Shown: positions 1 to 8,252 of the stretch, in pieces
Numbering within the stretch: position 1 is the first letter of the stretch
How the letters are laid out: the number at the start of each line of letters is the position of its first letter
Assembly: GCA_965276005.1 (NCBI GenBank)
Contig: OZ254962.1
Location: forward strand, 1,984,001 to 2,048,000
Direction of reading: 5' to 3'
Source of the DNA: G965232465 sp965276005
GTDB lineage: Bacteria > Pseudomonadota > Alphaproteobacteria > JAQWUY01
DNA: 64,000 nucleotides
Made by a program: the position numbers and the translations under genes
Notes under the pieces: generated by a model
Seen by the model: the letters and a program-made list of their open reading frames with translations, nothing else
What the model was told of the DNA's origin: nothing
The model's database searches: none

Positions 1-387
1 CACCACATGTACCCCCTTGCCAGTAAGGGCATTTAGGTACACGGGGGCGGTTGCCACTAAGGTTTTTCCCTCCCCCGTCCGCATTTCGGCAATATTGCCA
101 TTGTGTAGGATAATACCCCCCAACAGCTGCACATCATAATGGCGTAAGCCAATAGCCCGTGTGGATGCTTCCCGCACACAGGCAAAGGCTTCGACCAAAA
201 TATCGTCGAGTTTTGCCCCGTCCGCTAGCCGCTGTTTAAACACATCGGTCTTCGCCCGCAACGCCGCATCGCTAAGGACGGCTATGTCCGCTTCTTGGGC
301 GGTGATTTTGTTTACTGTCTTTATGGTCGCTTTCACAACCCGGTCATTGGACGAACCAACAACCGCCTTTACAAGGGAATGTAGCAT
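1..387 (-). CDS. secA: SecA preprotein translocase ATPase, N-terminal part (gene runs off the left edge)
   Basis: The first 129 codons of SecA, the ATPase that drives preproteins through SecYEG at the inner membrane. The start is the ATG at 387, and the frame is open to base 1, so the rest lies outside the window. Visible marks are the GSSNDR motif near residue 11, typical of alphaproteobacterial SecA, the VREA...RHYDVQLLGG segment, and the Walker A motif GEGKT at residues 105-109 followed by TLVATAPVYLNAL. A TTGACG-N18-TATAAT promoter lies just upstream. The family assignment is secure. Only the nucleotide-binding fold entrance is seen, so nothing can be said about the C-terminal zinc/SecB tail. 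Confidence 0.97.
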   Translation of the reverse strand, partial: MLHSLVKAVVGSSNDRVVKATIKTVNKITAQEADIAVLSDAALRAKTDVFKQRLADGAKLDDILVEAFACVREASTRAIGLRHYDVQLLGGIILHNGNIAEMRTGEGKTLVATAPVYLNALTGKGVHVV

Positions 388-419
388 TCTGTGTACCCCA
401 TTATTCTATAACGCACCGC

Positions 420-449
420 ATTATACACGCATGCCCGTCCTATCGTCAA
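420..449 (-). promoter_or_regulatory. secA promoter (TTGACG, 18 bp, TATAAT)
   Basis: On the minus strand, TTGACG (449-444) is followed after 18 bp by TATAAT (425-420). The predicted start of transcription is about 25 nt before the secA ATG. The -10 is a full consensus match and the -35 matches five of six. The spacer is one base longer than ideal. Confidence 0.65.
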
Positions 450-520
450 CGATAAATGTGCATAGTTTTATAGATAAAGTTAGGGGGTTAGTAATGCTGT
501 TGTAATAAATTGCATCAAAT

Positions 521-1873
521 TTACACAGACAAGCTATGTCGTTTTTGTTCTACGGTGTAGTATACATCAAACGCACAGGCAAAGATTCTGAGCAATGCCC
601 GATAGGGGGGTTCTAGGGTTAGGGTGTTGCCGCTAACGGTGATAATGCGGTCGTCGATCAGCGGTTGTAAACGGTGTATTTCGTTGCCAAACGACTCTAT
701 GCCGCCAAAGGGGGTGAGGTCTATGTACATGCTACACATAATGATATTAATGATGCGTCTGCGGGTGATGTCGTCTTGTGCCAGTTTGTATCCCCGTTTG
801 ATAGGCAGGTGTCCGTTGCTGATGGCGTGTTTGTAGGCGGCGGGGTCGCCGCTGTTTTGCACATATCCCTGAGGCGTATAGCCAATGGCGGTATGTCCCA
901 GCCCGATTAAAGTTTCCGCTTTATCGGTGGTATAGCCTTGAAAGTTACGGTGTAAGGTACCGTTTTTTAAAGCCTGTGCCATGCTGTCGTCCGTTTTGGC
1001 AAAATGGTCGAGTCCTATGGCTGTATACCCGCCCCGTTGCAAAGTATCCCGAATGGTTTCAAACATCTGTAACCGCTGTTCTAGCCCCGCTAGAGCCTCT
1101 TCGGGAATCAACCGCTGGTGGGGTTTCATCCATGGCACATGGGCGTATCCGAACACACTGAGCCTGTCGGGGGATAAGCATAGCACTTGTTCGATGGTTT
1201 GTTTGATGGTGTCTAAGGTTTGAAAAGGCAGTCCATACATAATATCCATATTGACCGATTGTACGCCCTGTTGTTTAAACCAGTCGATGACCTGTTGTAC
1301 CATCGCAAACGGCTGTATGCGGTTGACCGCTTTTTGTACGGTGGGGTTAAAGTCTTGTACGCCGATCGACACCCGGGTGATACCGGAGTGCATATAGGCA
1401 TGGATTTTTTCTTTATCGACCGTGCGGGGGTCGATTTCTATGGCGATGTCCGTGTGGTCGTCAATGGGAAACGCCCGCCGCAACACAGCCATTAGATTTT
1501 TAAAGTCTGCGGCGTCGACGGCGGTGGGGCTGCCGCCGCCAAAATGTACATGGGTTATGGGCGGACAGCCGTTGCGGTTTTGCTGTAAGGCGGTGCTGAC
1601 CAAGTCGATTTCTTGTTCGAGAATCTGTAAATACTGTTGTACCGGGCTGTAAGTGTTTACGACTTTCATATGGCATCCGCAAAACAGGCACAATTTTTCG
1701 CAAAAAGGAATGTGTATATACAACGACGCCTTATCCGTATTGTCCCCCACATTGCCCAGCCATGTCTTTGCTATGTCCGAAGTGATGTGTTCAGAAAAAT
1801 GCGGGGCGGTCGGATAGCTGGTGTATCTGGGCGAACGGGTAGCGTCTTGTAAATGGGTTCGTATAATTTTCAT
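521..1873 (-). CDS. hemN: Oxygen-independent coproporphyrinogen III oxidase
   Basis: A radical SAM enzyme that converts coproporphyrinogen III to protoporphyrinogen IX without oxygen in cytoplasmic haem synthesis. The 450-residue length is normal. The hallmark RYTSYPTAPHF lies at residues 16-26, the radical SAM cysteines are C58, C62 and C65 (CxxxCxxC within IHIPFCEKLCLFCGC), and the GGGSPT motif and the C-terminal HemN domain are present. I chose the ATG at 1873 (MKIIRTHL) over an in-frame ATG at 1885, which would precede the predicted transcription start. An FNR-type box and a -10 lie immediately upstream, so expression is probably induced at low oxygen. Confidence 0.96.
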   Translation of the reverse strand: MKIIRTHLQDATRSPRYTSYPTAPHFSEHITSDIAKTWLGNVGDNTDKASLYIHIPFCEKLCLFCGCHMKVVNTYSPVQQYLQILEQEIDLVSTALQQNRNGCPPITHVHFGGGSPTAVDAADFKNLMAVLRRAFPIDDHTDIAIEIDPRTVDKEKIHAYMHSGITRVSIGVQDFNPTVQKAVNRIQPFAMVQQVIDWFKQQGVQSVNMDIMYGLPFQTLDTIKQTIEQVLCLSPDRLSVFGYAHVPWMKPHQRLIPEEALAGLEQRLQMFETIRDTLQRGGYTAIGLDHFAKTDDSMAQALKNGTLHRNFQGYTTDKAETLIGLGHTAIGYTPQGYVQNSGDPAAYKHAISNGHLPIKRGYKLAQDDITRRRIINIIMCSMYIDLTPFGGIESFGNEIHRLQPLIDDRIITVSGNTLTLEPPYRALLRIFACAFDVYYTVEQKRHSLSV

Positions 1874-1883
1874 AATAGCACAC

Positions 1884-1923
1884 ATTATAGCAACAGTATA
1901 ACCGTCCCCATGATTTTAATCAA
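1884..1923 (-). promoter_or_regulatory. FNR/FixK-type box and -10 element of hemN
   Basis: On the minus strand TTGAT-TAAA-ATCAT (1923-1910) matches nine of ten fixed bases of the FNR/Anr/FixK consensus TTGAT-N4-ATCAA. TATAAT lies at 1889-1884. The box centre at 1916.5 is about 40 bp before the inferred start near 1876, the geometry of a class II FNR-activated promoter. hemN is a classic FNR/FixK target, which supports the call. The inferred start lies only a few bases before the ATG at 1873, so the transcript may be nearly leaderless. Confidence 0.7.
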
Positions 1924-2035
1924 GAGACAATTAAAAAAACCTATTTATCATGGGGGGCTACACTATCCATGTCTAACGCCTTTGGCAGCATTTGCGGCAA
2001 TATGGATAGGTTTATACAAAATTTTACTATATGGC

Positions 2036-2064
2036 TTGACTATCAGATATTGGGTGCCTATAAT
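2036..2064 (+). promoter_or_regulatory. Sigma-70 promoter of the Ppx/GppA gene (TTGACT, 17 bp, TATAAT)
   Basis: TTGACT at 2036-2041, an exact 17-bp spacer, and TATAAT at 2059-2064. The start would be near 2071, giving a leader of about 36 nt with an AAAGGAATG ribosome site before the ATG at 2107. Eleven of twelve consensus bases match. Confidence 0.75.
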
Positions 2065-2106
2065 GCTGTGCATTTACGGTTACATTATCACGGTAAAGGA
2101 ATGTAA

Positions 2107-3042
2107 ATGGATTCTACACATACCCCCCCTGTTGCGGTTATCGATATTGGGTCGAACAATGTACGGATGGTTGTGTATGCGGGGGCATTGCCGTTGCACA
2201 TTTTGTATCTCGAGGGCATGCGATGTGGGCTTGGGCAGGATTTAAGCCATACGGGGGTATTATATGGCAATGGGGCGGCGGCGGCGTTGGAGTATATTCC
2301 CTATTTATATCGAACCGCAAAAAACATGGGGTGTCGTCCTATTTGTGCGGTGGCGACCGCTGCTTTGCGAAATGCCAGTGATTGCCGCCAATTTTTGGCA
2401 CGGTTAAAACGCAAATGCCCGTTGCATATTCGGGTTATATCGGGAACTGAGGAAGCCCGTTTGTCCGCTTTGGGGGCGATGCACCAAGTCGATAATCCAT
2501 CGGGAATCGTTGCCGATTTAGGCGGCGGCAGTATGGATATTGCCGGCGTACAAGGGGATAAAATCTTCGCTATGACCAGTATCCCCATAGGGGCATTAAG
2601 CCTGAATAAATACCCCCCATTATGCGAAGTAAAACCCCTAGTAAAAGCCCAGTTTAAACAGCATTTTTGCAACAAAACTTTTGCCGATGTAGCGACCATA
2701 TATGTGGTGGGGGGCATACTGCGGGCGTTAATGAGCCAATATATGTACGACACAGTCCCCCACATGCAGCGGGTAACAAAATCAGACCGCAAACAAAAAC
2801 TACAAGGCTTTACGGTCGCTAGTACCGATATGATGGATATGGTCGATGCGGTATTAAAAAAACGCCGTTCTGTTTATACCATGCCAGATTTGGGCAATAT
2901 GCGATACCCGTATGCTACGCTTGCGTGTTATATGTTAAAGCAGCTGATTAAAAAATCCAAAGCCCCCCACATAACTGCTTGTACAGGCGGGCTAAGAGAC
3001 GGGGTGTTTTTGGATTTAGTGCAAAGCGGTTGCAACCGCTGA
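2107..3042 (+). CDS. Ppx/GppA family phosphatase (exopolyphosphatase or guanosine pentaphosphatase type)
   Basis: A 311-residue member of the Ppx/GppA family in the sugar-kinase/Hsp70/actin ATPase fold. Family enzymes cut terminal phosphate from polyphosphate or pppGpp. The phosphate-1 motif DIGSNNVRMVV is near residue 13, the ATAALRNA segment follows, EEAR (residues about 117-120) holds the catalytic glutamate, and the phosphate-2 motif DLGGGSMD lies near residue 140. It is the short form without the C-terminal HD-like domain, as in many alphaproteobacterial Ppx/GppA proteins. The substrate cannot be decided from sequence. It has its own near-consensus promoter. The 3' end runs into a strongly hairpin-forming region. 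Confidence 0.9.
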   Translation: MDSTHTPPVAVIDIGSNNVRMVVYAGALPLHILYLEGMRCGLGQDLSHTGVLYGNGAAAALEYIPYLYRTAKNMGCRPICAVATAALRNASDCRQFLARLKRKCPLHIRVISGTEEARLSALGAMHQVDNPSGIVADLGGGSMDIAGVQGDKIFAMTSIPIGALSLNKYPPLCEVKPLVKAQFKQHFCNKTFADVATIYVVGGILRALMSQYMYDTVPHMQRVTKSDRKQKLQGFTVASTDMMDMVDAVLKKRRSVYTMPDLGNMRYPYATLACYMLKQLIKKSKAPHITACTGGLRDGVFLDLVQSGCNR

Positions 3043-3149
3043 GGGCTTTAGCCCGATGTGGTGCTCGATGCGGGGGGAAGTGCGTGTGGTATTTTGTCGT
3101 GCGGAGCACGGTAAAATCCACATTAAACGCACGGGGGGCGAAGCCCCCT
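3026..3149. repeat. Cluster of consecutive inverted repeats between the Ppx gene and msrA
   Basis: Four stem-loops follow one another. AGCGGTTGCAACCGCT (3026-3041) is a perfect 16-bp palindrome that includes the stop of the preceding gene. GGGC-TTTA-GCCC spans 3043-3054. A long imperfect stem at 3080-3132 pairs GTGCGT with ACGCAC and CGTGC with GCACG around a GGA loop. GGGGGC-GAA-GCCCCC lies at 3134-3148. None is followed by a clean T run, so a simple terminator does not explain it. It may be a REP-type element, an mRNA-stabilising structure or a bidirectional terminator. Confidence 0.55.
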
Positions 3150-3199
3150 AGACTCATTTTCTTGATTTATCTATAACACAACAATGAAAGGCAACAAAT

Positions 3200-3697
3200 A
3201 TGAACGAAATTATACTAGCGGGAGGGTGTTTCTGGGGTACCGAACATTATCTTCGGCAAATACCCGGTGTGACTCATACCACTGTGGGCTATGCGGGTGG
3301 GGCTGTGGACAGTGCCACATATGAACAGGTGTGTACAGGTGCCACCGGACATGCGGAGGCTGTGCAGGTTATTTGGGACGAGGACGAGGTAGACCTCGAT
3401 GCGATTTTACAGGTGTTTTTCCAAATTCATGATCCTACCACCCCCAACCGTCAAGGCAATGACATCGGCAGCCAATACCGATCGGCGATTTTTTACAAAC
3501 ACCCCACCCATGCGGATATTGCCCACGCCCGTATAGACAAAATGCAACAGTCACAAAAATGGCGGGCGGATATTGTTACGCAAGTGGTGCCATATACCAC
3601 TTATGTTGTGGCAGAACCTTATCACCAACAGTATTTGACAAAAAACCCCGATGGCTACAATTGCCACTTTCCACGCACAGATTGGGTCGTGCCATAA
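3200..3697 (+). CDS. msrA: Peptide methionine (S)-S-oxide reductase
   Basis: Repairs oxidised methionine (S-epimer of the sulfoxide) in the cytoplasm. The 165-residue protein begins at an ATG at 3200 preceded by AAAGG. The GCFWG active-site motif is at residues 9-13, with nucleophile C10, followed by VGYAGG, the YEQVCTGATGHAE block and QFHDPTTPNRQGND-like sequence, then GSQYRSAIF. These are the standard order and spacing of MsrA. Candidate resolving cysteines are the single Cys residues in QVCTG and near the C-terminus (YNCHF). There is no msrB beside it. Confidence 0.96.
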   Translation: MNEIILAGGCFWGTEHYLRQIPGVTHTTVGYAGGAVDSATYEQVCTGATGHAEAVQVIWDEDEVDLDAILQVFFQIHDPTTPNRQGNDIGSQYRSAIFYKHPTHADIAHARIDKMQQSQKWRADIVTQVVPYTTYVVAEPYHQQYLTKNPDGYNCHFPRTDWVVP

Positions 3698-3755
3698 AAT
3701 GGCTGCAGGCAACCATCAGCATTGATGGTTACAGAGTGGTAAAGCAATAAGGGCG

Positions 3756-4898
3756 TTACGATGGGCACTTTTGTTTCCATTTGCCGATTCGTTCGGATTC
3801 GGATTTTAACTGTCCACACGCCGCCATGATGTCTTCGCCCCGGGTTTTACGCACAGGGGCGGGGATGTTATAAGACAAAATCACGGCGGCAAAAGCGTCT
3901 ATGGTTTTTTTATCGGAACACACAAATGGGCTTCCCGCCCATGGATTAAAGGGAATCAGATTGACTTTTGATGGAATCCCCCGTATCAGTTTTGCCAATT
4001 GATGGGCATGTGTGGTGCTGTCGTTTATGCCTTTGAGCATAACATATTCCCAAGTGATACGGCTGGTACTGGATAAATGCGGGTATGTGCGGCACTTTGT
4101 TATCAGCTGGTGCAAATTAAACCGTTTGTTAATCGGCATAATTTTTGTACGGGTGGCGTCGTCTGGGGCGTGTAGCGATATGGCAAGGCTTGCCCCTGTT
4201 TCGGTGGCTAGGCGGTGCAGTTGGTCGGCAATACCACTGGTAGACACGGTTATTTTGCGTTTGGAAATGGCAATACCGTTCGGGTCGGTCAAGATTTTTA
4301 AAGCGGCAATCACATTGTCCGTATTGTACAACGGTTCCCCCATGCCCATAAATACAATGTTGGTTAAAGTGCGTTTTTCGCCCTTTAAGTGCCAGCCTTC
4401 TAACATATCCCGGGCAACCATCACTTGGGCAACAATCTCTCCTGTAGTTAGGTTACGCACCAACTTTTGTGTGCCCGTATGACAAAATGTACAGGTAAGA
4501 GTACAGCCCACCTGAGACGATATGCACAGCGTCCCCCGGTCGTCTTCGGGGATAAATACCATTTCTGTTTTGCTGCCGTCTGGATACCGTACCAACCATT
4601 TTTGCGTGCCATCGACGGACACTTGGTGCATGTCCAATGCGGGGCGGGCAACGGTGTAATGTCCCCGCATTTTGTGCCGTAACGCTTTTGCCAAGTCGGT
4701 CATATCATCGACACAAGTTGCCCCCTTGCTGTATATCCAAGTGTACAGCTGTTTGGCTCGAAACGGTTGTTCGTCCAATTCTGCCATCAGCACCTTTAAA
4801 TCCGCCAGTGAATACCCGATAAGATTTGTGCAAGGCTGTGCCATCCGCCCGCCGGGCAGAAAATCCTCTAAACTATGCGGCACAGATACACTTTTCAT
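3756..4898 (-). CDS. rlmN: Dual-specificity 23S rRNA/tRNA adenine C2-methyltransferase
   Basis: A radical SAM methylase that makes m2A2503 in 23S rRNA and m2A37 in some tRNAs. It is 380 residues long, normal for the family. The cluster cysteines C132, C136 and C139 lie in GCTLTCTFC. NIVFMGMGEPL, the TVSTSG block and SLHAP follow in family order. The C-terminal GEDIMAACGQL segment places the methyl-carrying cysteine at about residue 361. The N-terminal helical domain (LADLKVLMAELDEQPFRAKQ) is intact. The gene stands alone between convergent msrA and a MarC-type gene. Confidence 0.96.
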   Translation of the reverse strand: MKSVSVPHSLEDFLPGGRMAQPCTNLIGYSLADLKVLMAELDEQPFRAKQLYTWIYSKGATCVDDMTDLAKALRHKMRGHYTVARPALDMHQVSVDGTQKWLVRYPDGSKTEMVFIPEDDRGTLCISSQVGCTLTCTFCHTGTQKLVRNLTTGEIVAQVMVARDMLEGWHLKGEKRTLTNIVFMGMGEPLYNTDNVIAALKILTDPNGIAISKRKITVSTSGIADQLHRLATETGASLAISLHAPDDATRTKIMPINKRFNLHQLITKCRTYPHLSSTSRITWEYVMLKGINDSTTHAHQLAKLIRGIPSKVNLIPFNPWAGSPFVCSDKKTIDAFAAVILSYNIPAPVRKTRGEDIMAACGQLKSESERIGKWKQKCPS

Positions 4899-4951
4899 GC
4901 CCTAATATATAGGATAAAAGCCGACAGAAGTCAATTTTAAAACCGCTCCAT

Positions 4952-5569
4952 TTAAAACACGCCTGCCTGCTGTAACCCGTCCAGTATAAACTGAATCGCC
5001 AGTGCCATTAACAGTATGCCCATAACCCGTGTGAGAGCGTCCATAAAACTGGGGCGTAACACTTTGTGCAGACGACCGGCAATAATGAACAACGCAAAAC
5101 TGATGACAATAATAGTAGTAAATGCCCATATGGTCACAAAAGTTTGTGCCGACAAAGCCCCGCTGTCTGCCGTATATACAACCGTTGCCGATATGGAGCC
5201 CGCCCCCGCCAGTAACGGGGTGCCAAGCGGAAATACGGATATGTCTTTTGTAGCATTTTCTGTCATATCGACGGGGGATACGCTGTCGAATAACATCCGA
5301 TATGCCAATTTAACCAATAACAAGCCACCGCTTATTTTAATGGCACTGATACTGATACCAATACTTTGAATAAGCCAGCTGCCAAAAAACGCAAAAAATA
5401 GCAAAATACAAAACGCCACCACACAGCCCCGCAAAGCGATACTGCGTTGTTCACTAGGAGAATTGTGTACAGTTAAAATGGCAAATAACACCGCTAAGTC
5501 AATAGGGCCTATGATGGCAAAAAAGGTCGAAACGGTTTTACTGTAAAATCCTAATATGCTGATGTCCAT
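4952..5569 (-). CDS. MarC family integral membrane protein
   Basis: A 205-residue protein with about six hydrophobic helices. The N-terminus (FFAIIGPIDLAVLFAILT) carries the conserved Pro after the first helix, and the central SAIKISGGLLLVKLAYRML segment is characteristic of the MarC/UPF0056 family. The transported substrate is unknown, and the historical link to multiple antibiotic resistance has not held up in E. coli. There is no obvious Shine-Dalgarno before the ATG at 5569. It is followed head to tail by rlmN with a 53-bp gap. Confidence 0.88.
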   Translation of the reverse strand: MDISILGFYSKTVSTFFAIIGPIDLAVLFAILTVHNSPSEQRSIALRGCVVAFCILLFFAFFGSWLIQSIGISISAIKISGGLLLVKLAYRMLFDSVSPVDMTENATKDISVFPLGTPLLAGAGSISATVVYTADSGALSAQTFVTIWAFTTIIVISFALFIIAGRLHKVLRPSFMDALTRVMGILLMALAIQFILDGLQQAGVF

Positions 5570-5733
5570 AAGGGGTTTCTCTGTTTATAAATATGGGGTT
5601 ATTCGACTATCATATGTATACACATTCAAACATAAAGTCAACCCTATTATATCGATGAAGGGGGAAAGGGTTATACGGTGCTACCCGGTGGCATATGAAA
5701 CCAGAAACATCGAATCGCCTATATATGCACACC

Positions 5734-6840
5734 CTATTTAAAAAACGGATGGTTTGTGTAGATGGCGTCAACAATATGTTTTTGATGTGGGTGCAGCTGT
5801 AAATCGGGTAAATTTTCATAGTCTGTGGCAAAGTCGTCTCCTATGCCCATGTCCTTACCCGACAAGGTTTCAAGGGTTTTATACGCACATATGGGGGTAT
5901 ATGCAAGACAGTATCCGCCCTCATGGGTAAATAGGATACGCCCCTTACACACATGTCCCATAGCTGTAACGATTTCTGTCATTTTGATGAATCCTTGACT
6001 GGTAACACACATTCTGCCTAAGGGATCGGTCCAGCCCGCATCGTATCCAGATGCGACTATAATCACATCGGGATTATAGCGGTGCACAGCGGCGACATAT
6101 ATTTTTTCCAACGCATATATATACCCTGCGTCCCCCATGCCTGCGGGTAGCGGGACATTGATGTTATATCCATATCCCTTGTCCGTTCCCATATCACCAA
6201 TGGCACCAGAATTACGGGGAAACAGGTCGTTTTGATGTAAAGATATGGTTAACACCCTATCGTCATCATAGAATATATTTTGGCTGCCATTGCCATGATG
6301 TACATCCCAATCCAGCACCAATACCCGTAAGTCGGGGTGGGATTGTTGTATGCAGCGAATGGCAATAGGGATATTTGCCAACAGACAAAATCCTATGCCT
6401 CGATCGGCTTCGGCGTGATGCCCCGGCGGGCGGGTTAAAGCATATGCGGATTGGTTTTTATTTGCACACACCAATGCCAGCCCATAGGTGGCAAGCCCTG
6501 CGGATATACAGGCATATGTGTATCCTTTATGACCAAACGATGCTCCTTCGCCGGCTTCACCGCCTTGTTGTTCGGACAAGGCAATAATTTTTTGTAAGTA
6601 TGTGTCTGCGTGTACCAAGCGGGCTTGTTCATAGGAAATAGGGGGGATGTCATGGGTGTTGAGATGTTTTATAAGACCTGAGACATGTACCAGCGATAAA
6701 AATCGCCGTTTGGTTTCGGCACTTTCCACATGTCCCAAGCCCGTCAAAGGCTGTAAATGCCCCTGTGGGGGGGCGTATAACACCGCATCACGGGTGGTGT
6801 GCCAGAAGCTTTTTTCGTCGTACAAAAAGTGTGTTTTCAT
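5734..6840 (-). CDS. Class II histone-deacetylase-like amidohydrolase (acetylpolyamine/acetoin-utilisation type)
   Basis: A zinc-dependent deacetylase of the arginase/HDAC fold, 368 residues from the ATG at 6840. TRPPGHHAE places the tandem active-site histidines at residues 141-142. DWDVHHGNG at 177-185 supplies zinc ligands D179 and H181, and a further Asp is expected in the SGYDAGWTDPLGRM block. Bacterial relatives remove acetyl groups from polyamines or small amides, and the polyamine importer a few kilobases away fits such a substrate. This is inference. The start overlaps the upstream monooxygenase stop as ATGA (6837-6840), so the two are translationally coupled. The open frame extends 40 codons upstream, but those codons lack homology and lie inside the neighbour. 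Confidence 0.9.
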   Translation of the reverse strand: MKTHFLYDEKSFWHTTRDAVLYAPPQGHLQPLTGLGHVESAETKRRFLSLVHVSGLIKHLNTHDIPPISYEQARLVHADTYLQKIIALSEQQGGEAGEGASFGHKGYTYACISAGLATYGLALVCANKNQSAYALTRPPGHHAEADRGIGFCLLANIPIAIRCIQQSHPDLRVLVLDWDVHHGNGSQNIFYDDDRVLTISLHQNDLFPRNSGAIGDMGTDKGYGYNINVPLPAGMGDAGYIYALEKIYVAAVHRYNPDVIIVASGYDAGWTDPLGRMCVTSQGFIKMTEIVTAMGHVCKGRILFTHEGGYCLAYTPICAYKTLETLSGKDMGIGDDFATDYENLPDLQLHPHQKHIVDAIYTNHPFFK

Positions 6841-8105
6841 TTTGCTTGGGCTTGTTTGTGGTATGCCATATATGTGTGTTGGGTGGCGATGCGGTCGGCG
6901 ATGTGCTTGGCGTCGTGCCATACGCCCCAAATGAACGATGACCCCCGTCTCGATTGCCACGGTAGCCCCACAAAATACACACCAGATTCTTTTGACACGC
7001 CCCGTTGATGGGCGGGCATGCCTTTGTCGTTAAACGCATCGACCTTTAGCCAACTGTAATCGGATGTAAAGCCGGTTGCCCAAATGATAGCGGTGATGTT
7101 TGCCTGTTGTAGGTTTAATTGCAAAATGGGATCGGTGATACACTTTGGGTCGGGTAATATGTGGCGTAACTCTGGTTGTGCTGGTAAGTCCAGCCCGTGC
7201 CGTTCGATATATGCGTCCGCCATGTCCAATAATGTAAACAAGGTGTTATCTCCTTGTCGAATGGTGTTTGCCAAATTGTTATGAAACCATACTGTGTCAT
7301 TTTTAAAGGCTTTGGTGACCCCTACTAGTTGCATGCCGTTATGTGCCAATTTTCGAAAATCGACGGTACCATGCACACCGTGTGCCCCTGTAACAGCGAT
7401 AGTAACATGTTCTGTATCGGGACTTGATTCCAAATCCCACAGCCCCAATACCCCCAACCACCACACAAAATCCCGTCCCCGATACGAGCGAGGCGGGCGA
7501 TCGTGGGCTCCAACAGACAAGTATACTTGTTTGCCCGATTGTTGCAGTTCATCGGCAATTTGTACTCCTGAAGATCCCGCCCCCACAACCAACACATTGC
7601 CATCGGGCAACTGATTCGGATTGCGATATACAGAGGAATGTATTTGCGTGATACTGTGGTCTTGTGGGGCGATGGGGGGGATGCTGGGGTTTTGAAATGC
7701 CCCCGTTGCCACCACCACATGATTTGCCAGAATAGTACCTTTGTCCGTGTCGATAATAAATCCTGTTGTATGCGGATTTTTTTGTACCGATTGCACCGCT
7801 ACACCCGTGTGAATGGGCAAATTAAATTTTTGTGTATATTCGACAAAATAATCGGCAACGGCTTCTTTGGGGACAAAATCATCATCCCCAAAGTCTTCAA
7901 ATGCCAAATTGGGAAATCTGTCGTGCCATGCGGGACCGTTGGCAACCAGCGAATCCCAACGGGCGGAACGCCATTTTTCGGCGATGCGGTGTTGTTCGAC
8001 GACAATATGGGGAATGTGTGCTTTTGTGAGGTGTTCACTGGTGGCGATACCCGCCTGTCCCGCCCCGATAACCAGTGTGTCTATTGCCATATTGTCAAAT
8101 GTCAT
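6837..8105 (-). CDS. Flavin-containing monooxygenase-like NAD(P)/FAD oxidoreductase
   Basis: A 422-residue two-dinucleotide-binding-domain flavoprotein. GAGQAG at residues 14-19 is the FAD Rossmann motif, and GAGSSG about 160 residues later is the NAD(P)H motif. The WRSARWDSL and ATGAFQNPS segments and the late ATGFTSDYSWL resemble the FMO/CzcO/YUCCA group, which oxygenate amines, sulfides or indole-pyruvate-type acids. The ATG at 8105 has an AAGGAT site about nine bases upstream and puts the FAD motif at the usual distance. It is coupled by ATGA to the HDAC-like gene, so the products probably act on one compound. The substrate is not deducible. Confidence 0.88.
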   Translation of the reverse strand: MTFDNMAIDTLVIGAGQAGIATSEHLTKAHIPHIVVEQHRIAEKWRSARWDSLVANGPAWHDRFPNLAFEDFGDDDFVPKEAVADYFVEYTQKFNLPIHTGVAVQSVQKNPHTTGFIIDTDKGTILANHVVVATGAFQNPSIPPIAPQDHSITQIHSSVYRNPNQLPDGNVLVVGAGSSGVQIADELQQSGKQVYLSVGAHDRPPRSYRGRDFVWWLGVLGLWDLESSPDTEHVTIAVTGAHGVHGTVDFRKLAHNGMQLVGVTKAFKNDTVWFHNNLANTIRQGDNTLFTLLDMADAYIERHGLDLPAQPELRHILPDPKCITDPILQLNLQQANITAIIWATGFTSDYSWLKVDAFNDKGMPAHQRGVSKESGVYFVGLPWQSRRGSSFIWGVWHDAKHIADRIATQHTYMAYHKQAQAK

Positions 8106-8252
8106 GTTGCTTATCCTTATGTATTTTGGTTGCCACTTTTGTATACACGCCACGCACTAAATATACCGCTCTGCCGCCCATAGAAAAAGTATATTTAGAC
8201 TTTACAAAAACAAACTTTTATGTATGTTACAGTGGGGTATAACGGTTTACAT

